This document shows positions 1-4,816 of a stretch of DNA of 5,595 bases, piece after piece; within the stretch, counting starts at the first letter, position 1; each line of letters opens with the position of its first letter. The DNA is from Fidelibacterota bacterium (lineage in GTDB: Bacteria; Fidelibacterota; Marinisomatia; SCGC-AAA003-L08; D37C17). Under the pieces are notes generated by a model. That model had not been told where the DNA came from, searched no databases, and saw nothing but the letters and a program-made list of their open reading frames with translations. The stretch lies in NCBI GenBank assembly GCA_002705605.1, contig PAJD01000020.1:11067-16661 (forward strand), written 5' to 3'. The translations under genes and the position numbers were made by a program.

Positions 1-257
1 TTATCATGAAGAACAAAACAATTTTGAATATTGACAGGTCCACCAAAGTATATTTTTGATTTTATATTCATATTAGAAAAGATGTCTTTTAAAAATGATG
101 ATTCATTTCCATCAGAAACTATAGGCTTGTTTATTATAAGTCCCATTGCACCATTCTTATCGTGCTCACATACTAAAATAGTTGATTTTCTAAATATAGA
201 ATCACTTAGTCCTGGAGTAGATATGAGCAGATAATTTTTAAAATTCTTGAATGACAT
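1..257 (-). CDS. YqgE/AlgH family protein, N-terminal part (C-terminus cut by window edge)
   Basis: Reading the minus strand from the ATG at 257 gives 85 codons without a stop, then the window ends, so this is the N-terminal half or less of a family usually about 180-200 residues long. It matches the YqgE/AlgH (DUF179) pattern: an early LLIxxPxL segment (residues 10-17, LLISTPGL), then F22-R23-K24-S25, then the hallmark CEHDKNGAMGLIINKP at 30-45, then FGGPV at 71-75 and FVLH at 81-84. The family is a predicted cytoplasmic protein of unsettled function. AlgH was named from alginate regulation in Pseudomonas, but that role should not be carried over. It is divergent from the lipoprotein gene with an 84-bp spacer. 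No clear Shine-Dalgarno site precedes the ATG. The start is chosen because it sits a few residues before the conserved LLI block, as in relatives. Confidence 0.9.
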   Translation of the reverse strand, partial: MSFKNFKNYLLISTPGLSDSIFRKSTILVCEHDKNGAMGLIINKPIVSDGNESSFLKDIFSNMNIKSKIYFGGPVNIQNCFVLHD

Positions 258-293
258 TTTTCTAATTTACATAATAAAAATAAATTAGAAAAA
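257..293. repeat. Perfect 13-bp inverted repeat at the YqgE/AlgH start codon
   Basis: TTTTTCTAATTTA at 257-269 is the exact reverse complement of 281-293, separated by an 11-base A-rich loop (270-280). On the minus-strand transcript the second arm runs into the first base of the ATG, so a hairpin would cover the ribosome entry region. It could also be a dyad operator. Both arms are AT-rich, so some symmetry is expected by chance in this spacer. Confidence 0.6.
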
Positions 294-305
294 ATATTAT
301 TTCAA
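277..305 (-). promoter_or_regulatory. Candidate promoter for the YqgE/AlgH gene
   Basis: On the minus strand TTGAAA (305-300) is followed after 17 bases by TATTTT (282-277), which would start transcription near 270 and give a leader of about 13 bases. The inverted repeat overlaps the -10 box and the leader. The match to the sigma-70 consensus is fair, but in such AT-rich DNA the chance rate is high. No convincing promoter was found for the divergent lipoprotein gene: the TATAAT at 335-340 lies too close to its GTG start to serve it. Confidence 0.35.
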
Positions 306-341
306 TTATGAAAATAAATATTTATTATTGAATTTATAATA

Positions 342-1895
342 GTGAATTTTATTACAAAATATATCTTTTTATTAATACTAATCTTTTCTTCGTGTGCTGT
401 TCAAGCTCCACCAAGTGGAGGACAAGAAGATACGGTTAGTCCTTATATAGTTGAAGTATCTCCTCTAAGTGGAAGTATGAATTTATCTGATAAAGATAAT
501 ATTGAAATAATATTTAATGAAATGATTGATCCAAATTCTATTAAGTCTTCAATAGAGACTTATCCTGATATTGAAATTAAGATTAGTAGGTATGGAAAAA
601 AAATTATCATTAAACCTAAAGATAAATGGCCCTTGGATAATATTTTTAAAATTAAGGTTAAGAGAGGTATCTCCGATTACTTTGGCAATAAATTAGAAAG
701 TGGTAAAGTATTGACCTACAGTACATCTAAAAAAATATCAGATGGTTTTATTAAAGGTAAAGTTTTTAATAATGATAATTTAAATCTATCAACGATAGCT
801 TTATATGAAATTATTAATAATGAATTATTTTATTATAGCTCAATAGAAAATGATAATAATAATATGTATTCTTTTGAAAATATTGGAAACGGTAATTATG
901 TCGTAGTTGCTATTGAAAATAATATAGAAGATATTTATAATGATGTAGAAAAATATAGTTATGGAATATATACTGAAATTATTCAATTAACTGATCAAAA
1001 AAATAAATTTAATGATATTAATATCATGCTTTCATTCCCTGATTATAAAGATGATATTATTTATTTAACTTCATATAATAATTTTTATGGGGAAATAGAG
1101 TTTCTAAGTGGAGATGAAATTTTCTTAATTAATGAAGTATTAAATAAAGATAGATATCAAGATAATAAATCGTATGTCTTATATGATAATTCTTTAGATA
1201 GCATTAATATAAATTATGATATGAGAAACTATATTAGGAGTTATACTATCAATAATAGATATAAGTTAAATAAAATTCTTATAGATTCTATTTCACCAGA
1301 AATAAATGATTCCTATTTCGATAATCAAAATTATATATTAAAATTTTCTGAGCCAGTATATGTCAATAGTATAGCTTCTCCCTTTTATTTGATTGATGAT
1401 AATGATACTACATTTTTAAAGTATAATTATCTCAATCCGTATACTATAGAATTAAATGATATTGATTTAGTTGATAATCAAATATATATGAACAATTTAT
1501 CAATAACAGATTATAGTGAATCTAAAAATATATTAATAGATGGTAAAATAAACTTATTTTCTGGATTAAAGCAATCTGTTGATAACGGTGGTGATATTAG
1601 TGGAAATATTAGTTATAGTGGAAATAATAACATCATTGTTGAACTTAAAAATATAAATTCAAATGAATATAATAGATTATTAATTGATATGTCTGGAGAA
1701 TTTAAATTTGAGAATATGGCTCCTGGCAAGTATTCTATCTGGGCTTATGAACATATAAACCCAATTACAGATTATTACTATAATGGCTCCTTGAAACCGT
1801 TTAAATTAGGAGCACGCTTTGGATTGTACAGTGGTCAAATTGAAGTGAGGGCAAATTGGGATATTGAAGGAATTAATTTTAATATAGATGAATAA
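342..1895 (+). CDS. Ig-like (SbsA/Big_5 type) domain lipoprotein
   Basis: A 517-aa predicted surface or periplasmic lipoprotein of unknown exact role. Residues 1-17 form a short basic-hydrophobic signal with a relaxed lipobox FSSC, placing the lipidated Cys at 18. It is followed by APPSGGQEDT (22-31), the proline-glycine linker typical of FCB-group Ig-like lipoproteins. Residues about 34-130 fit an SbsA Ig-like domain (VSPLSGS, then IIFNEMIDPNSI, ending in a YSTS strand). About 135-193 and 427-515 look like carboxypeptidase-regulatory-type beta sandwiches (FENIGNGNYVVVA and FENMAPGKYSIWAYE). About 317-410 contains a second Ig-like segment (ILKFSEPV). The start is GTG at 342: stops lie upstream in frame (315-317), and no other start codon occurs before the Cys. 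There is no Shine-Dalgarno site. It overlaps the guanylyltransferase gene by 8 bp. The protein is Asn/Asp/Ile/Tyr-rich, as expected from low GC. Family assignment is good; function is inferred only as cell-surface structure or adhesion. Confidence 0.85.
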   Translation: MNFITKYIFLLILIFSSCAVQAPPSGGQEDTVSPYIVEVSPLSGSMNLSDKDNIEIIFNEMIDPNSIKSSIETYPDIEIKISRYGKKIIIKPKDKWPLDNIFKIKVKRGISDYFGNKLESGKVLTYSTSKKISDGFIKGKVFNNDNLNLSTIALYEIINNELFYYSSIENDNNNMYSFENIGNGNYVVVAIENNIEDIYNDVEKYSYGIYTEIIQLTDQKNKFNDINIMLSFPDYKDDIIYLTSYNNFYGEIEFLSGDEIFLINEVLNKDRYQDNKSYVLYDNSLDSININYDMRNYIRSYTINNRYKLNKILIDSISPEINDSYFDNQNYILKFSEPVYVNSIASPFYLIDDNDTTFLKYNYLNPYTIELNDIDLVDNQIYMNNLSITDYSESKNILIDGKINLFSGLKQSVDNGGDISGNISYSGNNNIIVELKNINSNEYNRLLIDMSGEFKFENMAPGKYSIWAYEHINPITDYYYNGSLKPFKLGARFGLYSGQIEVRANWDIEGINFNIDE

Positions 1896-2928
1896 GATGA
1901 AACATGTTATAATGTGTGGAGGTTCAGGATCTAGGTTTTGGCCGCTTAGCACATCTAAAATGCCTAAACAATTTCTAAAATTGATAGGGAATAAAAGTCT
2001 TTTACGTTTAACGGTTGATAGATTGTTAAACATATCATCAATAGAAAATATTTTTTTAGTAACATCAAAAAAATATGAAGATTTAATTAAATCTGAAATT
2101 CCAGAGATCTCTGAAGAAAACATATTATATGAACCTTCTGCTAGAAATACGACTGCAGCAATTTATTATGCCCTTAAAACTATTAAATCAAAAAACAATT
2201 CTTCGGTTGTAGGTGTATATCCTGCAGACCATTATATCAAAAGTGAACAAGATTTTGTTGCTAGTGTTAAAGAGGCACATGATTTAGTTACTAAATATAA
2301 AGAAAGAGTTTATACGCTTGGAATAAAGCCTAATTATCCTTCAACAAGCTATGGTTACATTCAGTGTGATGCAGATAATGAAAATTCTTATAAAGTTGCT
2401 CAGTTTTGTGAAAAACCTGATTTAAATACAGCAAAAAAAATGATAGAATTAGGTAGCTATGTTTGGAATTCTGGAATGTTCTTCTTTGATATTCAAACAA
2501 TGTTAAATGAGATTAATTTATTTGTCCCTGAAATGGAGCCATTATTTGGTGGAGTAGATATAGAAGATTTTAACCAGATTGAAAATATATGGAATCAAAT
2601 TCCTAAGATTAGCATTGATTATGCTGTTATGGAAAAAACACAAAAAGCTTTTTGTATAAAATTAGATTGTGGATGGACAGATCTTGGAACTTGGGTATCA
2701 TTGTATGATTTGCTTGATAAAGATAAAGATGGTAATGTTTTTAATGGAAATGTTTTTAGTCACAAAGCATCAAACAATTTAGCTATTGCTAAAAACTCTA
2801 ATATTGGTATCGTTGGTCTTGATAATATCGCTGTTGTAGAGTATGATAATCAGATATTAGTTATTAATTTATCTGATAGTGAATCAGTAAGAAAAATTAT
2901 AAATCAGTTAAGTGATAGTGATAAATAA
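1888..2928 (+). CDS. manC: Mannose-1-phosphate guanylyltransferase
   Basis: Makes GDP-mannose from mannose 1-phosphate and GTP in the cytoplasm, feeding synthesis of surface polysaccharide, LPS or glycoprotein glycans. The 346-aa protein carries the nucleotidyltransferase signature GGSGSRFWPLS at 11-21 with P26-K27-Q28-F29. Further motifs are EPSARNTT (82-89), YPADH (111-115, metal-binding Asp114), the EKP triad (175-177), WNSGMF (193-198), SIDYAVMEK (242-250) and GWTDLGTW (262-269). Its length matches the short, single-function class; the C-terminal phosphomannose isomerase cupin of the roughly 470-aa bifunctional enzymes is absent. The start at 1888 overlaps the lipoprotein stop by 8 bp; an ATG at 1897, one base past that stop, is an equally plausible start (MKHVIM). 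The overlap points to cotranscription and translational coupling. All catalytic motifs look intact. The symbol is given by family; manB or cpsB are also used for this enzyme. Confidence 0.95.
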   Translation: MNKMKHVIMCGGSGSRFWPLSTSKMPKQFLKLIGNKSLLRLTVDRLLNISSIENIFLVTSKKYEDLIKSEIPEISEENILYEPSARNTTAAIYYALKTIKSKNNSSVVGVYPADHYIKSEQDFVASVKEAHDLVTKYKERVYTLGIKPNYPSTSYGYIQCDADNENSYKVAQFCEKPDLNTAKKMIELGSYVWNSGMFFFDIQTMLNEINLFVPEMEPLFGGVDIEDFNQIENIWNQIPKISIDYAVMEKTQKAFCIKLDCGWTDLGTWVSLYDLLDKDKDGNVFNGNVFSHKASNNLAIAKNSNIGIVGLDNIAVVEYDNQILVINLSDSESVRKIINQLSDSDK

Positions 2929-2937
2929 TTTTCAATT

Positions 2938-2970
2938 AAAATTATTGTTTATAAACCAATTTTATTTTTA
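2938..2970 (+). terminator. Weak candidate terminator after the guanylyltransferase gene
   Basis: AAAATT (2938-2943) can pair with AATTTT (2958-2963) around the 10-bp palindrome GTTTATAAAC (2947-2956), with mismatches between, followed by a T-rich run to about 2969. The position, 10 bases after the stop codon, is right, but the stem is almost all A-T and would be unstable. Confidence 0.3.
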
Positions 2971-2982
2971 GGTTAGAGCTCG

Positions 2983-3012
2983 TTTTAATATAGGAATTAA
3001 ACTATTTAAAAT
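2983..3012 (+). promoter_or_regulatory. Weak candidate promoter for tRNA-Asn
   Basis: TTTTAA (2983-2988) and TAAAAT (3007-3012) are separated by 18 bases, putting the start near 3019, just before the tRNA. The -35 match is poor; the position is the main support. Confidence 0.25.
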
Positions 3013-3020
3013 AATTCAAT

Positions 3021-3094
3021 TCCGGTATAGCTCAGTTGGTTAGAGCAGCGGACTGTTAATCCGCGTGTCCCAAGTTCGAGTCTTGGTACCGGAG
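3021..3094 (+). tRNA. tRNA-Asn (anticodon GTT)
   Basis: A full cloverleaf can be drawn. The acceptor stem TCCGGTA (3021-3027) pairs perfectly with TACCGGA (3087-3093). The D arm is GCTC/GAGC (3030-3033/3043-3046). The anticodon stem GCGGA/TCCGC (3048-3052/3060-3064) carries loop CTGTTAA with GTT at 3055-3057. The T arm is CCAAG/CTTGG (3070-3074/3082-3086) with loop TTCGAGT. The discriminator is G3094, the usual base for tRNA-Asn. The next bases are CAA, so the 3' CCA is not encoded and must be added enzymatically. No second copy of its 3' end occurs in the window. Confidence 0.97.
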
Positions 3095-3101
3095 CAAGAA
3101 G

Positions 3102-3135
3102 AACCCCTTGAAAAATCGAGGGGTTTTTTATTTTT
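3102..3135 (+). terminator. Rho-independent terminator of tRNA-Asn
   Basis: AACCCCTTG (3102-3110) pairs with CGAGGGGTT (3117-3125), one T-G wobble, around loop AAAAAT. A run of T broken by a single A follows, to 3135. It begins 8 bases after the tRNA. The four G-C core makes it by far the strongest terminator in the window. Confidence 0.92.
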
Positions 3136-3179
3136 AAGAATGTATTCATTTATAGTCAAATATAATTATTTATGATGAT

Positions 3180-3206
3180 ATTAGTACCCCAAGATTAGTA
3201 CCCCAA
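3180..3206. repeat. Tandem 13-bp direct repeat ATTAGTACCCCAA
   Basis: Two exact copies, 3180-3192 and 3194-3206, are separated by one G (14-bp period). A diverged C-run (TAATTTACCCCCC, 3220-3232) and TTAACCCC (3233-3240) follow. Repeats of this spacing next to a tRNA may be protein-binding sites such as integrase arm sites, but no integrase gene is visible here. The gene-free stretch 3136-3324 otherwise holds only a C-rich/G-rich patch (about 3226-3262), a candidate promoter and one copy of the 46-bp repeat. Confidence 0.75.
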
Positions 3207-3244
3207 TTTAATTTTCAACCTAATTTACCCCCCTTAACCCCTTA

Positions 3245-3273
3245 TTCACGGCAGGGTGGGTCGATAATATAAT
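3245..3273 (+). promoter_or_regulatory. Candidate promoter for the repeat-flanked ORF
   Basis: TTCACG (3245-3250) is followed after exactly 17 bases by a perfect TATAAT (3268-3273). The predicted transcription start is near 3280, which is where the 46-bp repeat begins (3279). If real, the repeat is the whole 5' leader of the 101-codon ORF. Confidence 0.45.
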
Positions 3274-3278
3274 AGGCA

Positions 3279-3324
3279 CACACATTCTGAATATATTTTT
3301 GAAAAATATTTTGTAAATTCTGAT
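3279..3324. repeat. 46-bp direct repeat, copy 1
   Basis: Matches 3650-3695 at 45 of 46 positions, offset 371 bp; the difference is G at 3289 against A at 3660. It contains a perfect inverted repeat ATATTTTT-G-AAAAATAT (3293-3309) and the 7-mer ATTCTGA near each end (3284-3290 and 3317-3323). It stops exactly one base before the ATG of the 101-codon ORF. The identity is far beyond chance even in AT-rich DNA. Confidence 0.95.
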
Positions 3325-3630
3325 ATGAGAACTAAAGATAAAAGAAATAAACAAAAATTAAAATTTGACTACATAGACCACTTGCAATCTCTAGGTAGAA
3401 TATGGAAAGAACATTGCAATTTAGTTGATTCAAAAATATCTAAAAGTAGTAAAAATTATAATAATGAAGTTGTAAAATTAATGAGCAAAAGTCAAAAAAA
3501 GAATTTTTGTTTAATTCTAGATAAATGTGATGACATTGTTTTAAATGTTCGTAGAATTGATGGAAGTCTTAGGAATTCGCATCAAAATTTTTCCATTTAT
3601 AAAGAACTAATTTCTCAACAAAATAATTAA
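3325..3630 (+). CDS. Hypothetical basic 101-aa protein between direct repeats
   Basis: I do not recognise this protein. It is 101 residues, Lys-rich (N-terminal MRTKDKRNKQKLKF) and probably helical, with no signal peptide or membrane span and two Cys (62 and 68). The basic N-terminus would suit nucleic acid binding, but no named fold is visible. The ATG directly follows the 46-bp repeat. No Shine-Dalgarno site is seen. The frame stays open upstream through the repeat back to a TAA at 3265-3267, but without an earlier ATG. A candidate promoter (TTCACG-17-TATAAT) lies upstream. It stands alone between tRNA-Asn and a convergent regulator gene. Base composition is like that of its neighbours. A spurious ORF is possible, but the length, promoter and flanking repeats favour a real small gene. 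Confidence 0.55.
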   Translation: MRTKDKRNKQKLKFDYIDHLQSLGRIWKEHCNLVDSKISKSSKNYNNEVVKLMSKSQKKNFCLILDKCDDIVLNVRRIDGSLRNSHQNFSIYKELISQQNN

Positions 3631-3649
3631 TCCCAATAAAAGAGCATAG

Positions 3650-3695
3650 CACACATTCTAAATATATTTTTGAAAAATATTTTGTAAATTCTGAT
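3650..3695. repeat. 46-bp direct repeat, copy 2
   Basis: Second copy of the 3279-3324 repeat, in the same orientation, with one difference (A3660). It lies 19 bases after the stop of the 101-codon ORF and 12 bases beyond the stop of the convergent regulator gene. Here it is not followed by an ORF start. Its central inverted repeat lies between two convergent genes, so it might act as a weak terminator, but it lacks a G-C stem. Confidence 0.95.
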
Positions 3696-3707
3696 TTTCA
3701 AATAGTG

Positions 3708-4562
3708 TCATTTGATCTGTAATGATTCAGAATATTTAGTAAACGTAGTATATTTTTTTAGTATATTTTTATTAATATTTTTAAATGATGGCCCACCAAG
3801 AAATAATTTAATGTTAAATTCTTGTGCTAAAGTGCTAATTTCCTCTAAATCTTTATTTGTTTTAATTAAGTTATCTTTTACAGTGGAAGTACAGCACTGT
3901 CTATCACAAAGATAAATAAATATAGCCTCATATTTTTTATTTGATAATAGTTTTTTAATATCTTTAGTGTCAGTATTGGAGCCGCAATTATCTACATTGA
4001 AATTGTTATTTTCTAGTAATATTTGTATCATATCAATTGGTAGATCGGGTATGTCGTTTTCAAGATTTAAACATAAAATATTTTTGTTACAATCAGACCT
4101 TTCTTTACCTACAGTTAATTTGAAATTATTTAATGCTTTTGATATGATTTTTCTTGCAATATGCTCTTCAGCAATTGAGATTTCACCTTTATCTAGTTTA
4201 TTTTGAATTTTTACGAGTATTTTTTCAATATAATTATCCATCATATCTACAAGCAGGATTCCATTTAGATATAATTGTATTAATATTATTTCAATTGACC
4301 TTATATCATTTAAAAATATATGTTTAAGAATTTTATCGATATGCTCCCTGTGGCTAATATTGTTTGATTTATCACTTTTCTCAATTTTGATTCCTTTTTT
4401 TGAAGAAAAATCAATGATGTTTTTATATGAGAACTTTCTATGTCCCCCAGCAGATGAGGAGCATTCTATTTTATTGTTTAGGACCCATCTCCTAACAGTG
4501 GATTCATCAACATCAAAAATAACGCTAACTTGTTTTGTGCTTAAATATTTCTTATTTACCAT
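3708..4562 (-). CDS. CarH/LitR-like regulator with degenerate cobalamin-binding domain
   Basis: A predicted cytoplasmic transcription factor of 284 aa. Residues 6-52 are an excisionase/MerR-type helix-turn-helix (LSTKQVSVIFDVDESTVRRW, then GGHRKFSYKNI). Residues about 67-150 look like the four-helix cobalamin cap, ending in KGEISIAEEH, which keeps Glu133-His134 of the Wx9EH motif seen in adenosylcobalamin photoreceptors but has Leu123 in place of Trp. Residues 160-277 fit the Rossmann B12 domain with GGP at 246-248. The DxHxxG cobalt-ligand motif aligns with DIPDLP (170-175), so the ligand His becomes Pro172. Cys209, Cys213 and Cys214 lie in the middle of this domain. I chose ATG 4562; GTG 4586 would add eight residues ahead of a normal N-terminus. 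It is divergent from the membrane protein/SDR operon, its likely target, and probably autoregulated. Architecture is well supported; loss of B12 binding is inferred. Confidence 0.85.
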   Translation of the reverse strand: MVNKKYLSTKQVSVIFDVDESTVRRWVLNNKIECSSSAGGHRKFSYKNIIDFSSKKGIKIEKSDKSNNISHREHIDKILKHIFLNDIRSIEIILIQLYLNGILLVDMMDNYIEKILVKIQNKLDKGEISIAEEHIARKIISKALNNFKLTVGKERSDCNKNILCLNLENDIPDLPIDMIQILLENNNFNVDNCGSNTDTKDIKKLLSNKKYEAIFIYLCDRQCCTSTVKDNLIKTNKDLEEISTLAQEFNIKLFLGGPSFKNINKNILKKYTTFTKYSESLQIK

Positions 4563-4582
4563 GCGTGAATATACAAATTTAT

Positions 4583-4597
4583 GCACGTATTACACGA
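4583..4597 (-). promoter_or_regulatory. Candidate operator, regulator-facing copy
   Basis: The minus strand reads TCGTGTAATACGTGC, two CGTG half-sites 9 bases apart. It agrees at 12 of 15 positions with the opposite-facing element at 4637-4651. It lies 20 bases upstream of the regulator ATG. CarH-type regulators are known to bind tandem direct repeats, although with an 11-bp spacing in the studied case. Confidence 0.5.
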
Positions 4598-4604
4598 ATT
4601 TTAT

Positions 4605-4633
4605 TTGCATATTATAAAAAAAGATTATAAATT
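4605..4633 (+). promoter_or_regulatory. Candidate promoter of the small-protein/membrane-protein/SDR operon
   Basis: TTGCAT (4605-4610) is followed after 17 bases by TAAATT (4628-4633), or after 15 by TATAAA (4626-4631). Initiation near 4638-4640 would fall inside the 4637-4651 element, so a bound regulator would block it. The -10 region includes one of two ATTATAAA direct repeats (4611-4618 and 4624-4631). Confidence 0.35.
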
Positions 4634-4654
4634 AAATCGTGCAAAACGTGTAAA
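4624..4654 (-). promoter_or_regulatory. Candidate promoter of the regulator gene
   Basis: On the minus strand TTTACA (4654-4649) and TATAAT (4629-4624) are spaced 19 bases apart, longer than ideal. A second minus-strand TATAAT lies at 4616-4611. The 4637-4651 element overlaps the -35 box, which would fit autoregulation. Confidence 0.35.
4637..4651 (+). promoter_or_regulatory. Candidate operator, operon-facing copy
   Basis: TCGTGCAAAACGTGT holds two CGTG half-sites with a 9-base period, the mirror partner of the element at 4583-4597. Centre-to-centre spacing is 54 bp. It lies 15 bases before the ATG of the 49-aa gene and overlaps the predicted transcription start of the operon. Confidence 0.5.
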
Positions 4655-4666
4655 TAAAGGCTAAAA

Positions 4667-4816
4667 ATGATATTAAGTATTAAAAATAGTATGAAGTCCT
4701 CCTCCTTTTGGAAATTGGGTGTTATGTTTGCGCATATCATTAGTATAATAGCCTACGTAGTGTCAATTGCAAATATGGTGCCCAATTCCAATAATATTAC
4801 AAATCATATGTTATGA
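4667..4816 (+). CDS. Small 49-aa single-span membrane protein, first gene of operon
   Basis: A short ORF of 49 codons plus TGA. The ATG at 4667 follows AAAGG (4656-4660) by six bases, a good Shine-Dalgarno site. A second in-frame ATG at 4691 lacks one. The product has a short polar N-terminus, then a hydrophobic stretch of about 22 residues (15-36, WKLGVMFAHIISIIAYVVSI and after) that should cross the membrane, and a polar Asn-rich tail. The stop overlaps the start of the next gene as ATGA (4813-4816), the same coupling used between the next two genes. Codons are richer in C and G at the third position (TCC four times, GCC, TAC, GCG) than in neighbouring genes, and the gene contains a long RNA-like hairpin. 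It may be a membrane partner of the 140-aa protein or a leader peptide. I do not recognise a family. Confidence 0.65.
   Translation: MILSIKNSMKSSSFWKLGVMFAHIISIIAYVVSIANMVPNSNNITNHML
4708..4791 (+). repeat. Long imperfect inverted repeat, possible mRNA hairpin
   Basis: Bases 4708-4731 pair with 4769-4791 in 23 pairs with a single bulge (one A near 4713). Five pairs are G-U on the plus strand (4720, 4721, 4722, 4723 and 4726 with their partners) and there are no true mismatches. The loop 4732-4768 holds the palindrome CTACGTAG (4753-4760). The structure ends 21 bases before the ATG of the 140-aa membrane gene and has no T-run after it, so it is not an intrinsic terminator. Confidence 0.55.

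Noticed and set aside
31..234. 67-codon plus-strand ORF
   Set aside because: It is antisense to the YqgE/AlgH coding region, whose family motifs are clear on the minus strand.
335..340. TATAAT as -10 box of the lipoprotein gene
   Set aside because: It ends one base before the GTG start, so transcription would begin inside the coding region. No other in-frame start is available downstream.
1806..2123. 105-codon minus-strand ORF
   Set aside because: It is antisense to the lipoprotein end and the guanylyltransferase start, both of which have strong motif support.
3021..3206. Prophage or island attachment site with duplicated tRNA 3' end
   Set aside because: No second copy of the tRNA 3' segment and no integrase gene exist in the window; the GTACC shared with the repeats is too short.
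3279..3695. CRISPR array or integron attC sites
   Set aside because: Only two repeats are present, 371 bp apart with a gene between them, so there is no spacer pattern. The 7-bp core sites of attC (RYYYAAC/GTTRRRY) are not recognisable at the repeat ends.
4563..4586. GTG start at 4586 for the regulator
   Set aside because: It would add eight residues before an N-terminus that is already normal for this HTH type, and it would lie inside the candidate operator.
3712..4617. Three plus-strand ORFs opposite the regulator (3712-3915, 3967-4206, 4360-4617)
   Set aside because: They are shadows of the regulator on the minus strand, which has a recognisable HTH and B12-type fold. None has a ribosome site or domain.
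4708..4800. Rho-independent terminator or cobalamin riboswitch
   Set aside because: There is no T-run after the hairpin, and no B12-box or other riboswitch core was seen. The structure also lies inside an ORF.
4691..4816. Start of the small membrane protein at ATG 4691 (41 aa)
   Set aside because: No Shine-Dalgarno site precedes it, while AAAGG lies six bases before the in-frame ATG at 4667.
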